A DNA stretch of 64,000 bases from Suillus spraguei. Taxonomy: Eukaryota > Basidiomycota > Agaricomycetes > Boletales > Suillaceae. The position numbers were made by a program, and so were the translations under genes. Position 1 is the first letter of the stretch. Every line of letters starts with the position of its first letter. A model generated the notes under the pieces. It made no database searches, was not told the origin of the DNA, and saw only the letters and a list, made by a program, of their open reading frames with translations. The DNA is taken from NCBI GenBank assembly GCA_016800925.1, contig JABCPU010000219.1:1-64000 (forward strand). Direction: 5' to 3'. Positions 11,055-23,703 of the stretch are shown here, in pieces.

Positions 11055-11839
11055 GCCATGATGGATGGTTCAATAATTGATTGCCCTTGACAACTAGAAG
11101 GGGTAGATAGTATTCCACGCTTGAAGGCCGAGTACTTTGGCAGGCGTTCCGTGGAGAACGCTATGATGTGACCAATCATAGATGATTGATCCATCAAAAT
11201 GCGGGGGCTTGAGAGCTTGGGAAGTTACTAGGATAGGGACGTACAGCAGTACTTTCCCATGGACGCAAAGAAGCAGGTTTATTGAATACCAATTGAGTAA
11301 TATGCTGTAGACGGCCCTACTAGGCTATTCCGACAACTGAATTATATTTAGTTTGTAGTCTCCGCATGTCTGATTTCAGTCTGAATACCAAAGCTATCAT
11401 ATGACTATATGCTCTCCTATGGATCTGTCCCGCTCCCGGACGCTTTCAGTCGTTGCTCCTCTCGTTCCCTGCCTCTCACCACCACGGTGTACGGCGCCCA
11501 TTTCAACTTTCTAGAAGACAGAAGTGCGTGCCACATAACACGTGCGTGATATGGAAACACGCACTATCTGACGGGGGCAATGAGAACAGTTTGATTTTCA
11601 CCTGGGAGGATAACATCACATACCGTGTGAGGGCGAAACGTGACTTGGTTGGGTTGGGCCGTCGCAGAGAAACTCGTTCTGGCGTTGTCAAGGTCAAAAG
11701 AAACAGTGAACATTTCAACAGACAACATGAGTTACACACCGTATGAGAATGGGCCGTCGCCAAAGCACCACCAGCATTGAAATCACGCACTTTCTCGTTG
11801 TTGGACAGCAAGAGACTGTGACAAGCAGCCAGCATCAGG
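11055..11839. other. Region upstream of the AAA ATPase, no separate gene supported
   Basis: The stretch may hold the first exon or exons and promoter of the ATPase. Minus-strand frames at 11240-11080 read smoothly (HFDGSIIYDWSHHS) but I could not join them to the ATPase frame with a convincing intron. From 11300 to 11840 I see no supportable coding sequence. Confidence 0.4.
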
Positions 11840-12285
11840 CAAGCGAGCCAAAAGACGAGAACACGAGAACCTGCGCCAACTGAGAGCGGGACACATCCAG
11901 GGCATCATTCAGTATCCAGCCAAAAGACCAGAACACGGCACTCTCGGAGAGCAGGACACGGCCAGAGCATCATCAGCGTCAAAAAACCAAAACACCAGAA
12001 CACATGCTCTGAGAGTGGGACGCAACAAGAGCGCCATCAGGGTTGGGTATTAGAGCGAGCCAAAAGATAAGAACACGCACTAGCTGGGAGTGGAATGTGA
12101 CCAGCGCATCGTCAGGGTGAGTAAGTGAGCCAACAGACGAGAAACGCACTACCTGAGAGCGGGACACAGCCAAAGCATAATCAGGGTTGGGTAAGCAAGA
12201 AACAGACGAGAAACGCACTGCCTGAGAGCGGGACGCGGTCAGAGTACCATCAGCGTCGGATAAGCGTGCCAAAAGGTAAGAACAG
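11840..12285. repeat. Minisatellite, six units of 63-73 bp
   Basis: The word GAGAGCGGGAC (with variants) recurs near 11882, 11945, 12012, 12085, 12156 and 12225, each followed by ACNNNCCAGAGCATCATCAG and then GCCAAAAGACGAGAACACG. Unit length varies from 63 to 73 bases. A minus-strand frame of 97 codons runs through four units, but it consists only of the repeat translated and is not called a gene. Confidence 0.85.
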
Positions 12286-13784
12286 CTTACTACAGGACCT
12301 GGTTTCGTCGCTCCGAAGGTCGAATGTGAAGTTAACTCTAGGTTGATGGCGAAGCTGCTCTCGTCTAACGTGTGTTTGAGTGGAAGATGGACTTGGAAAA
12401 TATTAATATTTAAACAAACTCACCTTCAAATAAGCAGAGTGTATTCAGACGGTCGAGAACAACATATACATGGGCTGATTTGTGTTGGGACAGTATATAT
12501 TTCACGAGCAAATGAAGATCTAGAAAAGTCGAAAATGTTCTGAAAATGTTTTGTTTGCAACTATAAGCTCTTACCTGATTTAGGTCGGATTATGAGCTAG
12601 GTACGTACGTCACTGATCAGGAAACCGACGCGAAAATGATAACATTTGATTATGCATCTTGAGGCATGCCCAATGATTCTAAATATTAACAATTTGTCCC
12701 TCAATTTGAACGGCCCATCTGTCACTCAATATTATTTGGCTATGTCTCAGGTGTGAAAGCATGTAGTGCGTGCGAAATGTCATCAGCAGCGTTTTAGGCG
12801 ACATGTAGAGCTGGATGATTTCTCCACAGGCCCTCTCGACGCATTCGGGTCCTGAGTAACGGCTACGTGTGTAAGAAGCACTACGGCTCCGGCTGCGAGT
12901 TTTCGTAGGGTGTGGGACCTGCTAAAATAAGAGCGCACTGAATAGTTAGACGAATCGTTAGCGATAAGGAGAGTTATAATTCTGTGATGATAAACGATAG
13001 ATTTTGACGATACTGATAATAACGAGCACGATACGAGAACGAGACTGGACTGTGAGACTGATCTGATTGCCTGTAGAAACGAGTGTACATGAGCTATTTT
13101 ATACTGTGAAATCTAAGGGTCCTCGGGCATGGATAGGCCGAACGATTAGGTGAAGACGGAGGCAGAAGGAAGTGGCGCTGAGCCTGACAGGGTAGAGTAG
13201 AGAGGGAGGAGAGAGAATACAAATATCGAGTGAGTGGCGATATGAAGGGGTATGGTATTTGACAAAGTTAACGAGAGTTTTGCTTGTTTTTGACAGATTC
13301 CAGACGACTAAGTGGCGAGAGGGTAACGGAGAGGGACTAAGGGCCAATATACAAGGCAGGGATGACGGTGAACGACGACAGAGTTGAGCTAAGGCGATGG
13401 TCATGTCAAGGTAAGCGTTACTTCGGCCGTAGACGATTGGTAATCACTACACGTGGACGCTGCTAGTCTCTGCAAAATGCTCACCTGCCACCGCGGGCCA
13501 TGAGAGAACCGACGAGTCTTTAGGATGCGTTACGTTGATTGCGGGGCCTTAACGTATCTCTACAAACAGGAACAGATAAGGGGAATTCACAATGTCATTA
13601 TCTAATTTATGAATTAACTGGAGCTTACAAGCTTGAATACCAACTGTCCTGAGGCTCATGAGAAGATGGGAGAGGGAGAGATATAATAAATGGGGAATGA
13701 GCAGTCCCTGAGCACGGGGATCAACTTGAAGGCGAGGGTGAATCACTAGTGACAGACGTACGATGATGGTTTAATGAAGGATTG
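12286..13784. other. No recognisable gene
   Basis: Short frames on both strands lack recognisable domains and consistent splice signals. The stretch 12960-13100 is rich in GAGAACGAGACTG/GATA words. I see nothing else I can name. Confidence 0.5.
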
Positions 13785-14597
13785 TTAGTACCCGTCGACC
13801 AAATCAACAGAGAACATAGCGGGGGGCAACTCACTGCTGAGATGAGGGCGGTCAGTCACGAGAAAGGTAGACATTGCGCCGCGAATCCAGTAAAACGTAA
13901 GGTCATCTGCGTGGAGAAGAAAAAGGAACTCCTGCAGAAGACAGTTGACGTCCAGAAGCCCGATATGCTCCTGGTCCGATTTCATTTTCAAAGCTCCAGC
14001 GATTTGCAAGTTATCAGGCAAGAACTTCTTGCTTGAAAGAAGCCATACTTGCCGTTTGTGACGTCAGCATGATAGTTCTCAAAATATCTGTTGACAACGC
14101 CATGAGCTCTATCTTGTTGCTTTCGCCCGGTCCATACAATCTTTGCCGTATAAGGAATGAGCTGGCCTGTTGCATCATTCATAATGAACCGCGATGTCCG
14201 ATGCCCTCGACAAGAAATCAGGACTCTCTTCAGTACGATGGCTGGGCTAACACGTTGGTGGTGGAACTTGACTCGGAAGTTCAGGGGGCAGCGTCAGTTT
14301 GATGTATGAGAAAATGAGTATGTAAAGATAGAAAAGGGAGTGGAGGTGCGCAGAACACAAAGACTTGATTCGGAAGAAAGACTGGCAGTTTGCACGTCCG
14401 TCAGAGCAAATACCTACTTCAACTTTTAGCTTGATTGGTCGTATGGGTTTTTTTGGGAAGTTACAGTGCAACAACTGCATCTGTGGCATGTCATAATCGT
14501 CACGGAGAACTTGAATTGCAACTGAGCGCTCAGTCTCGGAGCAGCATCTGCAGCTTCCCGCCAGTAGGAAGAATTCGTCGTCCGTGGGCCGTGGCAA
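13785..14597 (-). CDS. Possible small multi-exon gene, unknown function
   Basis: Several minus-strand frames of moderate length lie close together: one starting with ATG at 14597 (MPRPTDDEFFLLAG), one near 14130-14040 (GQLIPYTAKIVWTGRK) and one ending at 13785 (NLQIAGALKMKSDQEH). A plausible donor GTAGGTATT occurs near 14420. I could not join the pieces into one consistent model and I recognise no family. It may be a real lineage-specific gene or chance open frames. Confidence 0.25.
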
Positions 14598-15124
14598 GAA
14601 CCAACGTGACGGGTGAGGAAATTCTAAGGATCACTTATTAGTCAGCGAGCAGTGTGTGACGTGTGACTTGTTGACTATGACTATTGTTACAGGTCTTCTG
14701 GGAAGCAAAACACCAGCTCGGTGAGTCGTATTTCTATGTAATTCACGGACTTTACATAAAATAGCAAGTGCCATGACTTCGAACACAAGGTTCCATCGTC
14801 AATCGATCAGCGAATTAGACAGCATAGATCGCTACATCAACACGAGAATTTTGCCCATTTGGTCTTGCTTAATGAACTCCGGGCTGAAGTTCTGGATGGT
14901 GTGGGGAGCCTGTAGGCCCTTGCATACATCTAGAAGTAGTAAGTGCCCCCTTTTGGGTATTTAAAGTTCCAGGAGTTGGCAGCCGGAATCAGGAATGCTC
15001 CCTAATCCTTACGTATCCTTGCAGTGCTTCCATGTAAGAAGAGCGTTATCTTGAGGTCATTGAAGTTCCGTTGGAAGCTGCTCGCATATATGGCATGAAC
15101 ATGTTCCATCAAGTACTCGTGCCC

Positions 15125-15132
15125 TATATAAG
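15125..15132 (+). promoter_or_regulatory. TATA box of the seven-TM gene
   Basis: TATATAAG lies 78 bases upstream of the ATG at 15210. It fits a core promoter position for a short 5' UTR. The span 14600-15124 before it shows no gene. Confidence 0.55.
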
Positions 15133-15209
15133 GAAAACCTCTCCGTTTTGAAGCCCCTTCAGGTCACCCCCCCTCTGTACCATCATCATCGTGCATCCTG
15201 AAAGCTACC

Positions 15210-16732
15210 ATGGTTGACTGGCACTCCCAAACGATGCTAGTCGCTAACGCTGGTAAGTCAAATATATCTCGTTTGAGTTTATAAACCTTACGTGGTGTGA
15301 GTAGAGTCATTTAGCAAGTTCATGCATGTACTCTTTGGCCTCTACATGTAAGATGCGTTCAAGTGATTCAAGGATTGTCACTGATACGGCGTAGATGGGA
15401 ATTCGTCACTTCACTGGATTTCGACTGGCAGTTTATCTCTGGCAAAAGGCGATTCCGATGGCCTCTGGTGAGGTTTTATAATATTTGAGTGTATCCTCCC
15501 TCGAACAATAAATCTACGACAGATATTTTACTTTGCTGGTCGTTACAGTTTACTTTTCGCCTTGATTGGAATGTAAGTTTTGTCCCTTCACGTTACGCGT
15601 TTTGTTGAAGCACATGACTTAGCTCTATTGCGCTTAACGTGACAGCCGAGGTTAACTGTCAGGCATTATATACCTTCAATCAGATCTTTGGCAACACTGC
15701 GATAGGCTTGGCCAGCATCAATCTGTCCTTGCGAACGTCAGTCGCAAACGTACATATTTCCGGCCTGCTGCAGCTGACACGTACTACAGCATGGCGGTAT
15801 GGTCGCAGAACAAATATGTAGTCACCGCCCTAGTTCTGATCATCCTGGGCCATTGGTCATTCCTCCTTCATGGTAGGCGCAATTCGTCCACTAAACCAGC
15901 GCATATATGCGAGTATAACAATTGATTTCACCAGGGATATTGTTGAAGGCTGCATGGGTAGATGGAGAATGTGTCATCATCTACACGGATAACCGAATTC
16001 TCGCCATCACCTTCATATACTCCATGGCGTTTGACTTTACGGTCTTGTGTTTAACCGGCTGGAAACTCGCGTTCCCAGCTAACGGTCGCTCTAAACTTAT
16101 TAAGCTTATATTCGGAGACGGCCTGATCTACTTCGCTATCGCGTACGTTCGATATATGCTGCGCCTTCGCTTATTTAATCATTACCCTAGATTTTTGGCA
16201 AACTTGATGGCGACAATATTCATGCTCATAAACTTGAATGCAGTCCTATCGATCATTGCGAATGTCCCTGCTGCCATTGCATCAACGGTTTGCACAGATG
16301 TACATAGTCCTTTTGAGTGCATGTTAACGTCCACTTTCAGATCGTAGCGTGCCGCGTCGTGCGAAGGTTGACCAACTTTACGTCTCAAGGCCCTGAGGTT
16401 TTCACGTACGTTTTCAGTCCCTTTGTACGTTACTTTATCTTATCTCTTTTCTTCACACAGTTCCACCCAAGGCTCGACACTTGCATTCAGGAGTAACGCT
16501 AGCACGAATCGTCGCATTTCTGTCAAGAAAGGTGATAGTGTACACGTTCAGGTAAGGTCTGCTACAGACGCCTTCTTCTGCGTTCTGAATACCATATGTC
16601 TAGATGGACACGTTTGCCAGTCCCGATCGCTCAGTTACTGAGTACGACGCTAGTGGTAAAATCGTGAAAGACAACGAATTCGATCCTGAGGCACAGGTCA
16701 TCAGCAACGAGTTCAAGCGTCCGCCCTACTAA
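15210..16732 (+). CDS. Seven-transmembrane protein of an Agaricomycete-expanded family
   Basis: The start ATG reads MVDWHSQTMLVANA and the last codons RPPY-stop end at 16732. At least six short introns interrupt it. Assembled exons give a first soluble stretch, then hydrophobic segments around FMHVLFGLY, IFYFAGRYSLLFALIG, IALNV, YVVTALVLIILGHWSFLLHG, ILAITFIYSMAFDFTVLCLT, the AFLANLMATIFMLINLNAVL region, and a hydrophilic tail of about 90 residues with serine/threonine. The FDWQFISGKRRFRWPL loop is characteristic of a large mushroom family of predicted membrane proteins of unknown function. A receptor or sensor role is only a guess. The first acceptor is best placed before AGTCATTTAGC so that ANAESFSKF reads through. 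Confidence 0.75.
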
Positions 16733-17956
16733 AATGGCATCGTGTCGTCCATACGACGACTGCATATTTATCCAATCCACACCTCGTACCCGCATCCTCG
16801 TCAAAGCAAGAAATACCGCTCATCATTGGACATTGCATGTTGTTTTTACAAGTTTCAGCATTGCCTTTCTTTCCTATATTCTCAGTAATCTCCCCGCCCG
16901 TCGTTCTTTAGACCTTTCAGCACATACTCTCGGCAGTTGCTGGGGATTCCTTCCTTTCAATCATGTCTGGCGCGATTTTGTCCGCCGTGTATCGAGCCAA
17001 GCCAGATAATTTCCTTATTGTGAAAAAAAGAAATACTACAATACGTGTTAAACGTTACGCCAGGAAGTGTACAATCGAAACACGAAACTTAATACATAAT
17101 TTTCTCTGAGACGTGAGTCCCGGGACCGCCTATTCATCATGAATCATTTTATCTCTAGCACGACTAGCCACAACGGAAAGTTCCAAAGCAACTTGGCTTA
17201 CTCCACAGTCCATCTCACGACTACCGTTATCCTGGCCAGTCTCAAGTTGAGTCATAGCGCGATATTTCACCGACCAAACCTTGTGTTCGATGGACGCACC
17301 TGACACATATCATGATGGACGCTTTTCAACCAACTGTCGTTGTTCGCTTGCTCAGGCCATGTCCCAACCTCCTCTCTTTTTGAATGCTCGGGATAATGTG
17401 CGGGGTCATCCACATCTCATTGCCACTTGCGCACGCGCCACTTACGCATAATAACCTTCGATCCTTATCAGCCGCTTTTTCAGATGCCATCCAATTATCA
17501 GACCTGTTCAGAGCTCTTTCACTCCCTGAACAGCGTGTGCTTGAAGCCGACGCTCCCAGGACAGAATTTTTGCAGCCCCATACAGAACGGTAGCCTCAGG
17601 AAGTGTTCAAGGCATTCTTGGTACTATCGATTTGTCCCCTGGAGAGCCTAGTTTTAGGCGCTAGGGTGACGATGACAAATGAGCAGCGCATGGAGTGCAT
17701 TGATTTTATTCCTTCCCTAAATGTATGTAGTAGATTGTCCTAATTACTATAACCTGTAGTTGTTACAGAGTGTTTCTTTATCTTGCGACTACTCACGTAG
17801 ATGAATATCAAGTACTTTGATTGAAAAAAGATCAAGCGAGTCCGGTATTCACTATTATACAGATGCACTATTACTTTCCACTTTCGCAGTGTGCTAATGA
17901 TACAGATTTGAAACAATAATGGGTTGCGCCAAGCTAAAGCAAATATCACCGCGTTT
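16733..17956. other. Intergenic region between convergent genes, no gene supported
   Basis: Holds the 3' ends of the seven-TM gene (+) and the small heat-shock gene (-). A 69-codon plus-strand frame at 17384-17593 has no recognisable feature and I do not call it. Confidence 0.5.
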
Positions 17957-18543
17957 TCACGCGATCGCAATCCGCTGAGGTTGCTGGTCCGCTCCAGCCT
18001 TCGGGAAGGACACAATAAGCACCCCATTCTCCATCTTTGCGTGGACGTCCTCAGCCTGGAGGGCACGATAACCGTGAGCAACAAATCGCCACATGCAATT
18101 CACATTGTCAGTGTACTCACATTAATTCCCTGAGGAATTTGAAGGGTCCTGGAGAACTTGCCAAACGAGCGCTCCTGCACCACATGATTGCCCTTGTTAA
18201 AATTCTCCGAGCGTTTGGACTCCCCGGATATGGTCAAGCGGTTTCCATGCACCTCGACATTGACATCTTCTTGTTTGACACCGGGGAGTTCAAATGCCGC
18301 AGTGACTGTCTTGGCCTCGGCATTCTCGTACAGATCCATTCTGTGTTGGTACGAGTTAGCGTCATAAATATATTGAAACTCATGTCATGCTTACCTGGGG
18401 AATGCCCCATCACGGCGATGAATCAAGGCAGTATTGCCCTCGACGGTAGGAGAGCAAACACGATGGAAACGAGCATTGAAAGCATCGTCGAATAGCTTGT
18501 CGAAGTCGGCGAAGGGATCGTAGAGTGTGCGCACTAGAGACAT
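17957..18543 (-). CDS. Small heat-shock protein (HSP20/alpha-crystallin family)
   Basis: An ATP-independent holdase that binds unfolding proteins. Three exons fit cleanly: 18543-18395, 18340-18121 and 18055-17957, with GT-AG introns. The protein starts MSLVRTLYDPFADFDKLFDD, carries the alpha-crystallin domain from MDLYENAEAKTVTAAFELPG through EDVNVEVHGNRLTISGES to ERSFGKFSRTLQIPQ, and ends with the usual NGVLIVSFPK strand and PQRIAIA-stop. The total of about 155 residues is normal for the family. Upstream there are a TATA box and a heat-shock element, so heat induction is likely. The second intron splits the domain just after QGIN. Confidence 0.93.
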
Positions 18544-18642
18544 GATTAAGCGCAAGAATCGTAAATGTCGATAGAAGGTGCTTTGGTGGTTATTGATTGA
18601 AGTTGGATGAGTTTGCTGGAGTCTGAGCGACTTTGACTAGCA

Positions 18643-18772
18643 TTTATATACACATCCGTGACAATATATAACTATAATAGCCATGACGATGCGAGTATCT
18701 TGTGGAATTTACTCAGTGTTTAGTTGAACAGCGACCGATGAGATTCTGTAACGTTCGAGATTGATTCCAGAA
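18643..18772 (-). promoter_or_regulatory. Heat-shock promoter: TATA box and heat-shock element
   Basis: Read on the minus strand, TATATAAA (18650-18643) lies about 100 bases upstream of the HSP20 start. Further upstream, TTCCAGAA at 18765-18772 is a perfect two-unit heat-shock element (nTTCnnGAAn), with another TTC unit at about 18754. This arrangement predicts control by heat-shock transcription factor. Confidence 0.7.
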
Positions 18773-19280
18773 GCCGGTAGTAGGCGTTGAGTTCCTTGTA
18801 AGTCTTGTTTGCAAGTGTTTTGTTTATTACCAGAAAGGAATGTTGACTTATTTACAGACGCCGAATGAACATGCCAGATTCATCATCATGTCAGCGCCCG
18901 ATCCTGATACTAATTGCAAGTACCTAACGCTGTGAACAAATTCCCTAATAAAAATCGCATTCACCACGCTCTGGTCATGAGACTTAGAACTAGAAATATA
19001 AATCTCAGTCTATTAGACTGTTCGTCTCTCGAAGTTCTATCTAGCAGTCGATTTCTTCATGTTCTTGCCTGACTCTGTTCATGTCGATGTTCACATGCAA
19101 CCTGCACCATAAACTGGGCATATCCGCAGCAGCATCTAAGATTAGCCTTGTTATAATCCTACTCAATCAATAGCTTGTCCTTGAAGTTTACTGGCAGCTG
19201 GTGACGATCCTGTATCATTGCATCACCAAAGTTATCCGCTAAATACATACTCATAATTCATACACTTCTGACGGTATATA
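18773..19280. other. Intergenic, no gene supported
   Basis: Lies between the HSP20 promoter and the 3' end of the alcohol oxidase gene. No frames or repeats that I can support. Confidence 0.5.
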
Positions 19281-21900
19281 TCAAATACAGTTAATATCCA
19301 AGTCTTCAGCAATGATCATCGCGGCCCGCTCTCCGATAAGAAGTGCCGTCGAATATGTGTTCTGGGTAATCAGATTAGTTAGATCGCACATCAACAATAC
19401 CCTATTCAGTACTACCCACCGTGCCAACATTTAATGGCGAAATAGACATATCTGCGACCTTCAGATTTGACACGCCGTATACATTTAGCCTAGCGTCAAC
19501 GACTCCTTGTTCTGCCTCTGATTTCATGGCGCAAGTCCCAAGCTACACACAAAGATCAGATGTGAAACTATGAAAGGTTCAGCCGCACATACCGAGTGCC
19601 ATGCCGTTTGCACTAATTTTCAATTCAGCATTTTATCGTGATAATAAAGATAGCAAGTTGCAACTTACCGATATCGCGATGGAATTGATTGATCGCTTCG
19701 TCATCTTCAGCAGTGTAAATGATGTCAGGTGCATTCAAGTCCACCGGCCCGGAAGCTTCTCTGCAGGCTGCAGCGCTTCCCTCCGGGAAATCGGGATGAC
19801 CAGCGGCGACTTCACCTCGGTAGGAAGCCATGCGTCGAGTAATTTCGCGCGTCTTTTTGTACCCGAAGTTAAGAGGAACAATATCGCATGGACTGTGCGG
19901 AGTGTCGCAGTCACACAAAATGCCCTGAAATGATATGCACTCACTCATCTAGGAAGCCTGTAGTAAAGTCCACTCCTTCTTCGCCATTCTCCGTCACTTT
20001 GATATGAACGCTTCCAACAGACACAGGGTAAAGCTATTGAAGAGACTCAGAAAAAAAATCACGGGGTAGATGGAGAGCAGTACCGTGTACCAAGTGGCAC
20101 TCATGTAGTTGCGAGGAGGAAGGATACCCGAGAGTGGCCTGGAGAGTGGTGGAGTATATCTGGTCGTCATGAGCATTCATATATCATCAAAGCTAAGTAA
20201 TATTGCACGCACCCTGCAGAAACAGTGAATATTGCAACAGCCTTGTCTGGGCGGTCCTGGAAGAACTCCTTCCAGCGTGGTTGGAAAGCTGGCTCCATTA
20301 TTTTCAATTCTTCATCATCAGGACGCCACTTGATTTTTGAATCGATGCCACTGAGATGCCAGTCAGCACGATACAAACAGCGATAACTTACACTAACTTT
20401 TGTGCAATCAATGACTTGCCGCTGCTGTTCCATTGTGCAAGGCTTTCTACATTTGAATAGTTATAAACATAGTGCTGCAACCGTTATGAGAACATACTTA
20501 CCCTGTAGGATACTCTCCCCACGCCATAGGGCGTCCATGGTAACAGCCTCATCGGCAGCCAGGTATGGAACAGTGACAAGATTGTGATCTGATCGTCTTA
20601 AGCCAGGCTCTTAGAATAAAATAAAAGCGCACCTTGATAATTTTCTCCGACACCAGGCAAATTCACTAGCTGCTCGACACCGCAGCGCTCAAGAATCGCC
20701 TTGGCACCAATCCCAGACCTCTCCAGAATGGTCGGAGAACCGAACGTCCCAGCAGAGATAACAACGAGTTTTGATGCTCTCACAATACTTGATGATTGAT
20801 CCGCAGGTGGGCAAGACACTGGGTCGCTGATGAACTCGACACCTACAGCACGCTTATCCCTTTCATTCGTAAAAGCTGTCAACCGCTGGCTGTGGCTGCG
20901 ATATCAGTTCCCACTTACTCAAAGATGATATGTTTCACACGCTTCCCGACCCAGACGCGTAAATTGGGATTGTGGGCTTGGTTGTAGACATAGTGATGAG
21001 CCGCGTCTGAACGCCTTCCGGTTGTCCCGTCAATGTACCTTTCATACATGAGCCAAAATTTTGCAGCAGCCTACGAGTGCAGGAACTCACTTCCGCCATG
21101 GCTGAGAGAGATCTGGTTAGTGGTAGAAGATAGACAAGAAATGTCATAGCTCACACTGTATGTATTGCATGTTTCCAAATCATTGGTGTCATCGGCATAC
21201 TGCCTCTTGTGATAGGTTGTGCCAACCTGGATGAACTCGTCGGAGATACCCAATTTACACCCACCAGAGGACACTTTGATAGGTCCATCATAGCCGTGGG
21301 TTGAACAATTGGGCTGCACCTCATATGTCTCCAGCTATAAAGGGAATATATAAGCAACAAATATCCTGAAAATGCAACGCATTCGAGACCTTCTTCATGA
21401 GGGGGATCAAATTCTCAGATTCCCAACCATTGACTCCCCAATCATCATAGTCCGAAGCAGGTGCACGAGTGTAAACCACAACTGTCTCATTATCATCATT
21501 ATCAGAGTCTTTTCCATCATTGCAAGTATGCGGCTACTCACAATTCACACCTGAGGCTCCGCCGACGCAGCGACCGCAAGCAACGATCGGTGCACGGCCG
21601 TTGAGACGAGGAGATGGATTCCCGATGTTGAATGTGATCGTGGTGCTTGTCGGTGCTTGGTGTAGGGGATATTGGTAGGGTTGCACATGAATAGGTTTGT
21701 TGAAGGTATGTTGACCCGCTTCCAGAATCAAGATCCTCAGCGAGGGATCATATGCAGCTAAGCGACCTGCGACAACACAAGCTGTAGTACCACCTGTACA
21801 GAATGGTGTGTGAAGAAGGCAACCTACTACATGATGATATTCGCTCACCTCCAGCAAAAATGATATCGAATTCTGACAGGATGGGATGAGACATTGACAT
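19281..21900 (-). CDS. GMC oxidoreductase, alcohol (methanol) oxidase-like
   Basis: An FAD-dependent oxidase of the glucose-methanol-choline family, closest by motif to alcohol oxidases (AA3_3), which oxidise small alcohols to aldehydes and make hydrogen peroxide. The start MSMSHPILSEFDIIFAG is followed by an intron within the Rossmann glycine loop GGGTTACVVAGRLA; then come LRILILEAGQHTFNKP, a GRAPIV..CVGGASGVN segment, ETYEVQPNCSTHGYDGPIKV, GTTGRRSDAAHHYVYNQAHN, VVISAGTFGSPTILERSGIG, the catalytic QTAWHSLGTCAMKSE histidine region and SISPLNVGTNTYSTALLIGE with the second catalytic residue (Asn). It ends DLDINCI-stop. There are many introns, and the coding length of about 600 residues fits the family. 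There is no C-terminal peroxisomal SKL-type signal and no signal peptide, so cytosolic location is inferred. Confidence 0.9.
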
Positions 21901-22347
21901 GATTCAAGAGTCATAAGTCAGCTTCCACCTTATAACCATCACCCATTAGTGAAGTGCCAACATTCATCGCCCATTGAGGGCTTCAACGACACACGATCAT
22001 AACGGTGATGAACGCTTTCACATCTAGTAATTGGAACCCAGAAACAGGTGCGTACAAGTGCTTGCCGCAGCGCGGCTGTAAGCACACCTATGACGCACTT
22101 GATCCAGACTTCAACATAAGGCTTAAAGTATCTCTTACTTAGCACTCATATCTTTCTACCGCCTTGCAATCTACTGCCGTCGGTGTGACGGCCTTTCAGC
22201 GGCTCGTCTTGTCAAAGGGATTTTTGTACGGGTTTATTTCTGCAAGAATTTACATTAGCTAATCGTAATAAACAGACATTTAAATAATAAAATAAAATTC
22301 TGAAATAGTTATCATATCAAGCGTTGTCTGTCGAATCTGTGCAACGG
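21901..22347. promoter_or_regulatory. Shared intergenic region between divergent oxidase and DUF2855 genes
   Basis: A 447-base region separates the divergent starts at 21900 (-) and 22348 (+). It contains AT-rich stretches near 22225-22310 and no open frame of note. A bidirectional promoter is plausible from layout; I recognise no specific element. Confidence 0.4.
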
Positions 22348-23703
22348 ATGGAAAACTTGATACTCTGTCACCCGAGGGCGTCTTCTGGACAAGATCCCAA
22401 TCAAGCGATAATAATCAAATGCCAAGTTCCGCAGAGTATCCCCAATGACCATGTGCTGCTAAAAGTCGATCGCTTCGGTTTCTCCGCAAACAATGTAACA
22501 TACCAAGCTTTAGGCGAGGCTTCGCACTTCAGGTCCGTCCCTTTCCACAATAGATATCTTACTTACTAACTTTTTGCATGGGCATGCTAGGTATTTTGAA
22601 TTCCACCAGACTCCAGAGGCAGAAGGAGTCTCCTCAAAAACTCATGGTGTAACTCCTGTATGGGGTTTTGGTACCATCATCAAGTCCACACACCCTAAAA
22701 TCCATCCTGGGGAGCGAGTGTATGGATACTTCGCCCCAGCACGATATATTTTGCTTCAGGTATCCCCGGACGTGAACAAGTATTCCTTCTTTGTGCACCG
22801 ACCTCATCTTCCTCTAGGTGAACTGTTTCATCAATTGACGCACGAGGGCACTGACTAAATATCATAGACCGCCGACCATACAACCAGATTACGCGGTGTG
22901 CAGAGGACCCTTTATATGATTCATCGCCAACTGCGGAAGATCTCACAATGCTCTATCGTCCCCTTTTCTGGACTTCGTTTTGGTGTGAGGACTGGCTCAA
23001 TTCGTCCAATTACAAAGGAGGGTCTACTCAGATCCTTATATCTTCTGCCTCTTCAAAGACTGCCTTCTGCCTGGCCTATCTGATTCGCAAACGTAACTCT
23101 TTACAGGGGAGTTCAACGAGACGGGTCATCGGGCTGACGTCAACGAAGAATCTCGCTTTTACGAAACGTCTTGGCTTGTATAACGATGCTTTTGACTATG
23201 AGTCATTTGATACGTCACTTTTCGGGAATCTCGCACGGGGACACTGGATATATGTAGACGTCACAGGCAACGATGCACTTAACGCCAGAGTACGCAACCA
23301 TTTTCGTGTATGTCGCGACTCTGAACTCGTCGCATGCATTGCGCTCGGCTTGACGAACGTATCGGCTTCCACAATCAAACCATCATCTGCTAACTGGGGT
23401 TCTGGCTCAGAGGCTCTGCAAGGAGATGACCCAAAACTTGAACATTTTTTCATGCCTGAATGGTTTTCTATCCGCAAACGCCAGCTTTCGATTTCTGCGA
23501 TCACTCTGATGCAGAAGGAGGCTTGGACCAGGCTTATGTCGGACTGTGGAACCTGGGGTGTGTCACTTCGGCGGGTTTGTGGTCCTGACCAGGTGAAGGC
23601 TGCGTATGAGGACATAGTTAGGCGTGGACTAGCGCCGGAGGACGCATTCGTATGGAGTCTGTGGGGAGAGACCAGGGAGTATGGTTCAAGGGCAAAGTTA
23701 TGA
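22348..23703 (+). CDS. DUF2855 family protein
   Basis: The ATG at 22348 gives MENLILCHPRASSGQDPN; an upstream TTG extension at 22324 is not favoured. Two short introns are removed: after ASHF(R) at about 22533-22592 and after HLPL at about 22819-22866. The joined protein of about 415 residues contains DHVLLKVDRFGFSANNVTYQ, TPVWGFGTIIKSTHP, GERVYGYFAPARY, then RRPYNQI, SSASSKTAFCLAYLI, RRVIGLTS and a HWIYVDVTGNDALNARV segment, matching the order seen in DUF2855 proteins. The fold resembles a medium-chain dehydrogenase with a GroES-like front and a nucleotide-binding back part, but the reaction is not known. It is head-to-head with the alcohol oxidase. Confidence 0.85.

Noticed and set aside
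17384..17651. Overlapping plus-strand ORFs of 69 and 74 codons
   Set aside because: No domains, no consistent frame and no splice partners; in the convergent intergenic region.
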